Origin: Rhodocyclaceae bacterium
GTDB lineage: Bacteria; Pseudomonadota; Gammaproteobacteria; Burkholderiales; Rhodocyclaceae
DNA length: 6,499 nucleotides
Assembly: GCA_030682595.1 (NCBI GenBank)
Contig: JAUXNZ010000273.1
Span: 1-6,499, forward strand
Direction: 5' to 3'
Shown piece by piece: positions 4,521-6,499 of the stretch. Position 1 is the stretch's first letter; every line of letters starts with the position of its first letter. The notes beneath the pieces were generated by a model. The model saw only the letters and a program-made list of their open reading frames with translations, was not told where the DNA came from and did not search any database. The position numbers were made by a program, and so were the translations under genes.

Positions 4521-5005
4521 ATCGTGGTCGGGGTTGGTGTTGATGACTGCCGGGCTTCCGTCATCCACGCCGGCCAGACCGTGGTTGGCCATTCGGCCGT
4601 GCCATAGGCCTGGTGGAGGATCGTCAACCACTGGCGCAGGGGGAGTGCGGCCAGACTCAGGCCGACGGGTTGGCCCTCTCCGGTCTTGAAGCTGAGGTGG
4701 AGTTGTTCCGCCCCGGGGGTGAGGTCGATGGCCTGTACCAGCAGCCCCTCCCGGCCGGGTGCAGTGACAGGCGCTTGCGGGACGAACTGGCTCTGAGCAG
4801 TTTGCTGGGCAAATTCCTGGATCAGATCGGCACGGGGCAGGTCGGCATGTTGGTGTTCCAGCCAGAGTGTCAGGTGAGGAATCAGCCGATCGAGCAGGCG
4901 GCGGGTGTGCCACAGCACGACGGTCGTTCCTTTATCCGTTTCTCCGGTCAGCCGGATGCGGTCTTCCGCTTTGTCGTATTCGGTAGTGATGCGTTGCAAT
5001 TCCAT
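4511..5005 (-). CDS. Conserved-looking hypothetical protein (164 aa), middle gene of a three-gene run
   Basis: I do not recognise this family. The 164-aa product starts MELQRITTEYDKAEDRIRLTGE and continues with GTTVVLWHTRRLLDRLIPHLTLWLE (about residues 26-50). A Gln/Pro/Ala-rich linker around 65-85 precedes a second block, LLVQAIDLTPGAEQLHLSFKTGEGQPVGLSL, ending with LRQWLTILHQAYGTAEWP. The alternation of beta-rich and amphipathic helical blocks suggests a soluble cytoplasmic protein; no signal peptide or membrane helix is visible. I chose the ATG at 5005 because it lies 4 bp after the stop of the upstream small gene; the frame is open further upstream, but only across that gene. Its end overlaps the lipoprotein start. 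The tail after about residue 145 (Ser/Thr/Pro-rich) looks unstructured. Confidence 0.65.
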   Translation of the reverse strand: MELQRITTEYDKAEDRIRLTGETDKGTTVVLWHTRRLLDRLIPHLTLWLEHQHADLPRADLIQEFAQQTAQSQFVPQAPVTAPGREGLLVQAIDLTPGAEQLHLSFKTGEGQPVGLSLAALPLRQWLTILHQAYGTAEWPTTVWPAWMTEARQSSTPTPTTMWH

Positions 5006-5009
5006 GGCG

Positions 5010-5240
5010 TTAACTGACTTTGATCGCCTCTCCATGTGCTTGCACTGCTTCGAGCGGGGTGGGCAGCTGGGCCCTGATCGCCTGGCCATGGGGATTCCGG
5101 GCCGTCCGGGCAATCGTCAGTTGCAGTTGCCGGCGCAGGCTTTCCTGTTCGGTCAGCTTGAACATGTTGAGGATGCTCTTCGCTTCCCCGGACAGGTTGC
5201 CGAGGTTGTCGGCGCTGTCGTCGATCTTGAGCGTGGACAT
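5010..5240 (-). CDS. Small hypothetical protein, possibly DUF6447-like
   Basis: A 76-aa product beginning MSTLKIDDSADNLGNLSGEAKSILNMFKL, followed by a probable coiled-coil helix, EQESLRRQLQLTIARTARN, and the ending AIRAQLPTPLEAVQAHGEAIKVS. The order of a short N-terminal strand, an LSGEAK segment, a Q-rich helix and a TARNxxxxA motif recalls the DUF6447 family as I remember it, whose function is unknown. This is recollection, not a search. The frame is open for a further 360 nt upstream, but that translation is Arg/Pro/Ser-rich without recognisable structure, so I take the ATG at 5240. The ribosome site is poor. It sits 4 bp before the next gene and is probably the first gene of a three-gene operon. 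Confidence 0.55.
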   Translation of the reverse strand: MSTLKIDDSADNLGNLSGEAKSILNMFKLTEQESLRRQLQLTIARTARNPHGQAIRAQLPTPLEAVQAHGEAIKVS

Positions 5241-5643
5241 GGGGTTTGGTTGGTTTCCGGTAAAAGTCGGCGCTGGCGGGACGGCGCGGATAATATGCAA
5301 CGATGGCGCATTGTGCCGTAAACGGCGAAATCCCCGCCACGCTTGATGGTGGGCATCGCGTTTGACCGCAAGCAGCGGGGTAGTCCCGGCTTCCGGTCCT
5401 TGATGACCGAATGGCCGCAACAGGCGGAAGAGGCGCCACTCGCAGGCTGTGCTGCGAGTCCGTCGTCGCCTTGTCGCGCCGCTTGTGCCCGACACGAATG
5501 CCATTCTCGGGCTGCCACAAGCACCCTTGAACTCAATATGAATGGCGCGGATCAGCGTCGGCATGAACACGAATTGGCGGCATAATGTCGTCGGGTTCAA
5601 AGACAAAAAATCGAGGGAAGCTCAATTTGAAGGTTGCGAGCTG
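5241..5643. other. About 400 bp without a convincing gene, between divergent units
   Basis: This stretch separates the minus-strand run of small genes from the plus-strand glycan genes. Open frames exist on both strands, but their translations are Arg/Ser/Pro/Cys-rich and resemble nothing I know. It must hold the promoters of both units, yet no clear sigma-70 pair stands out. CATAAT (5581-5586, plus strand) and TATTAT within GCATATTATCC (about 5290-5300, minus strand) are possible -10 elements without good partners. An 8-bp perfect hairpin lies at 5438-5459, and a near-palindrome GGCGCA-T-TGTGCC at 5305-5317. It could be a decayed gene, a long leader or a structured RNA. Confidence 0.5.
5438..5459. 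repeat. Perfect 8-bp inverted repeat (hairpin)
   Basis: ACTCGCAG (5438-5445) and CTGCGAGT (5452-5459) are exact reverse complements around the 6-nt loop GCTGTG. There is no T run on either side in either direction, so it does not look like an intrinsic terminator. It may be a structured leader, a protein-binding site or the remnant of a mobile-element end. Confidence 0.6.
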
Positions 5644-6204
5644 ATGAAGCGCTGGTTCGATCTGCTCCTCGGGCTGTGCGCAGTGGTTGTTCTGGCCCTG
5701 CCGATCCTGCTGGTGGCGATTCTGGTTCGCCTGACTTCGCCCGGCCCGGTGCTGTATTGGTCGGACCGTATCGGGCGCGGCAACCGGATTTTCAGGATGC
5801 CTAAGTTTCGTAGCATGCGTACCGGCACGCCGGCGGTGGCGTCCCATTTGCTGGCCGATCCAAACGCTTATTTGACGCCGATCGGCTCGTTCTTGCGCAG
5901 GAGCAGTCTGGATGAGTTGCCGCAGCTATGGAGCATCCTGGTCGGGGATATGAGTTTTGTGGGGCCGCGACCTGCGCTTTTTAATCAGGACGACCTGGTC
6001 GCGCTGCGCACCGCACAGGGCGTGCATGAGTTGGTGCCGGGTTTGACCGGTTGGGCGCAGGTCAATGGGCGGGATGATTTGCCGATTTTCGAAAAGGTCA
6101 GGCTTGATGCGGAATATATGCAGAAAGAATCATTCTGGTTCGATATGCGTATATTGCGGATGACCTTCGTCAAAGTATTGAGGCGCGAAGGCGTCTCGCA
6201 CTGA
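5644..6204 (+). CDS. Initiating sugar transferase (small monotopic phosphoglycosyl transferase)
   Basis: A 186-aa enzyme of the bacterial sugar transferase family (PF02397), PglC-like in size. It transfers a sugar-1-phosphate from a UDP-sugar to undecaprenyl phosphate on the inner face of the cytoplasmic membrane, the first step of making a lipid-linked glycan. Residues 5-30 form the hydrophobic re-entrant helix, with S32-P33 at the turn. R42-IGR and K54-FRSM are the usual phosphate-binding region. S88-LDELPQL carries the catalytic Asp-Glu dyad (D90, E91). GDMSFVGPRP (101-110) and PGLTGWAQVNGR complete the signature. The long N-terminal extension seen in WcaJ/WbaP is absent. The ATG at 5644 fits the family N-terminus (MKRWFDLLLG) and has AAGG 10 nt upstream. 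The next gene starts 9 bp later. Sugar specificity is not readable here. Confidence 0.93.
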   Translation: MKRWFDLLLGLCAVVVLALPILLVAILVRLTSPGPVLYWSDRIGRGNRIFRMPKFRSMRTGTPAVASHLLADPNAYLTPIGSFLRRSSLDELPQLWSILVGDMSFVGPRPALFNQDDLVALRTAQGVHELVPGLTGWAQVNGRDDLPIFEKVRLDAEYMQKESFWFDMRILRMTFVKVLRREGVSH

Positions 6205-6213
6205 TTGATATTC

Positions 6214-6499
6214 ATGCCTTTCGATAAAGCCGCCGTTTCCCTGCTCGCCCTGCCGCGCCCGCTGAAGCGTGCGTTGGCGCTGGGCATGGATGCCAGTCTG
6301 TGCGTGCTGACGGTCTGGCTGGCGTTCTACTTGCGTCTGGGCGAGTGGCTGCGGTTCTCCGGCGATGGGGTCATGTATCCGGCGGCGGCGGTGTATGGGG
6401 CGCTGCTGCTGGCCCTGCCGATCTTCGTCGTTTCCGGCCTGTATCGCGCGATTTTTCGCTATGGCGGGTGGGCGGCGCTGATGGCGGTCAGCCGGGCGA
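6214..6499 (+). CDS. Polysaccharide biosynthesis protein, CapD/PglF/WbpM type, N-terminal membrane part only
   Basis: The frame runs open from the ATG at 6214 to the window end (95 codons). After a basic start (PRPLKRALAL) there is a first membrane helix, with D26 near its beginning and F38-YLRLG at its end. A second hydrophobic segment follows, roughly residues 54-75 (VYGALLLALPIFVVSGLYRAIFRY). The D...LAFYLRLG and GLYR..FRY motifs are typical of the N-terminal four-helix region of membrane NDP-sugar 4,6-dehydratases/epimerases that make UDP-bacillosamine or UDP-QuiNAc precursors. The catalytic Rossmann domain lies beyond the edge, so the reaction cannot be confirmed. Placement directly after a PglC-like transferase strengthens the call, because these enzymes often supply the transferase's substrate. 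No clear Shine-Dalgarno lies in the 9-bp gap. Confidence 0.82.
   Translation, partial: MPFDKAAVSLLALPRPLKRALALGMDASLCVLTVWLAFYLRLGEWLRFSGDGVMYPAAAVYGALLLALPIFVVSGLYRAIFRYGGWAALMAVSRA

Noticed and set aside
5010..5606. Long minus-strand frame that would extend the 76-aa protein upstream to 198 aa
   Set aside because: The upstream 120 residues are Arg/Pro/Ser-rich and lack structure, whereas a family-like N-terminus begins at the ATG at 5240.
5542..5643. N-terminal extension of the sugar transferase
   Set aside because: The family N-terminus MKRWFDLLLG starts at 5644, and the preceding 34 residues are basic and unlike any known extension.

Overview
The window most resembles the chromosome of a GC-rich, motile, Gram-negative bacterium, probably a betaproteobacterium (Rhodocyclales-like). 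This rests on the MAQVINTN-type flagellin, a lipoprotein with a lipobox, the style of the polysaccharide genes and GGTCAGAC-type scattered repeats. The taxonomic call is inference from style, not from a marker gene.

Layout. (1) Positions 1-2011, minus strand: a large flagellin gene (fliC), cut by the left edge just before its last few dozen codons, with a strong Shine-Dalgarno and a candidate sigma-28 promoter upstream. (2) Positions about 2180-4171: three unrelated type II toxin-antitoxin (TA) modules side by side. They are a PIN-domain toxin with a ribbon-helix-helix antitoxin (plus strand), a RelB/RelE pair (minus strand) and a TumE/TumA-like pair (plus strand). Short GGTCAGAC...CATTTCC repeats lie at about 2853, 3446 and 4233. 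They bound the RelBE and TumEA modules on both sides, which suggests these arrived as small cassettes in an intergenic insertion site. (3) Positions 4278-5240, minus strand: a compact run of three small genes, namely a 76-aa protein (possibly DUF6447-like), a 164-aa protein I do not recognise and an 80-aa lipoprotein whose GTG start overlaps the preceding gene. (4) Positions 5241-5643: about 400 bp without a convincing gene, containing a perfect 8-bp hairpin. (5) Positions 5644-6499, plus strand: the beginning of a surface-glycan locus. It holds a small monotopic phosphoglycosyl transferase (initiating sugar transferase) followed 9 bp later by the membrane N-terminus of a CapD/PglF/WbpM-type nucleotide-sugar dehydratase/epimerase, cut by the right edge.

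How the parts relate. The two ends are surface-structure functions (filament and lipid-linked glycan assembly); a flagellin-glycosylation link is possible but unproven. The middle is an accessory island of three independent TA systems. Two of them (PIN-RHH and TumEA) have no Shine-Dalgarno before the toxin start but a promoter-like signal placed so that transcription would start almost at the ATG, suggesting leaderless toxin mRNAs. Two have clear inverted repeats over the promoter (2179-2204 and 3402-3417), the expected location of antitoxin/TA-complex operators. No tRNA, rRNA, CRISPR array or complete insertion sequence was seen.
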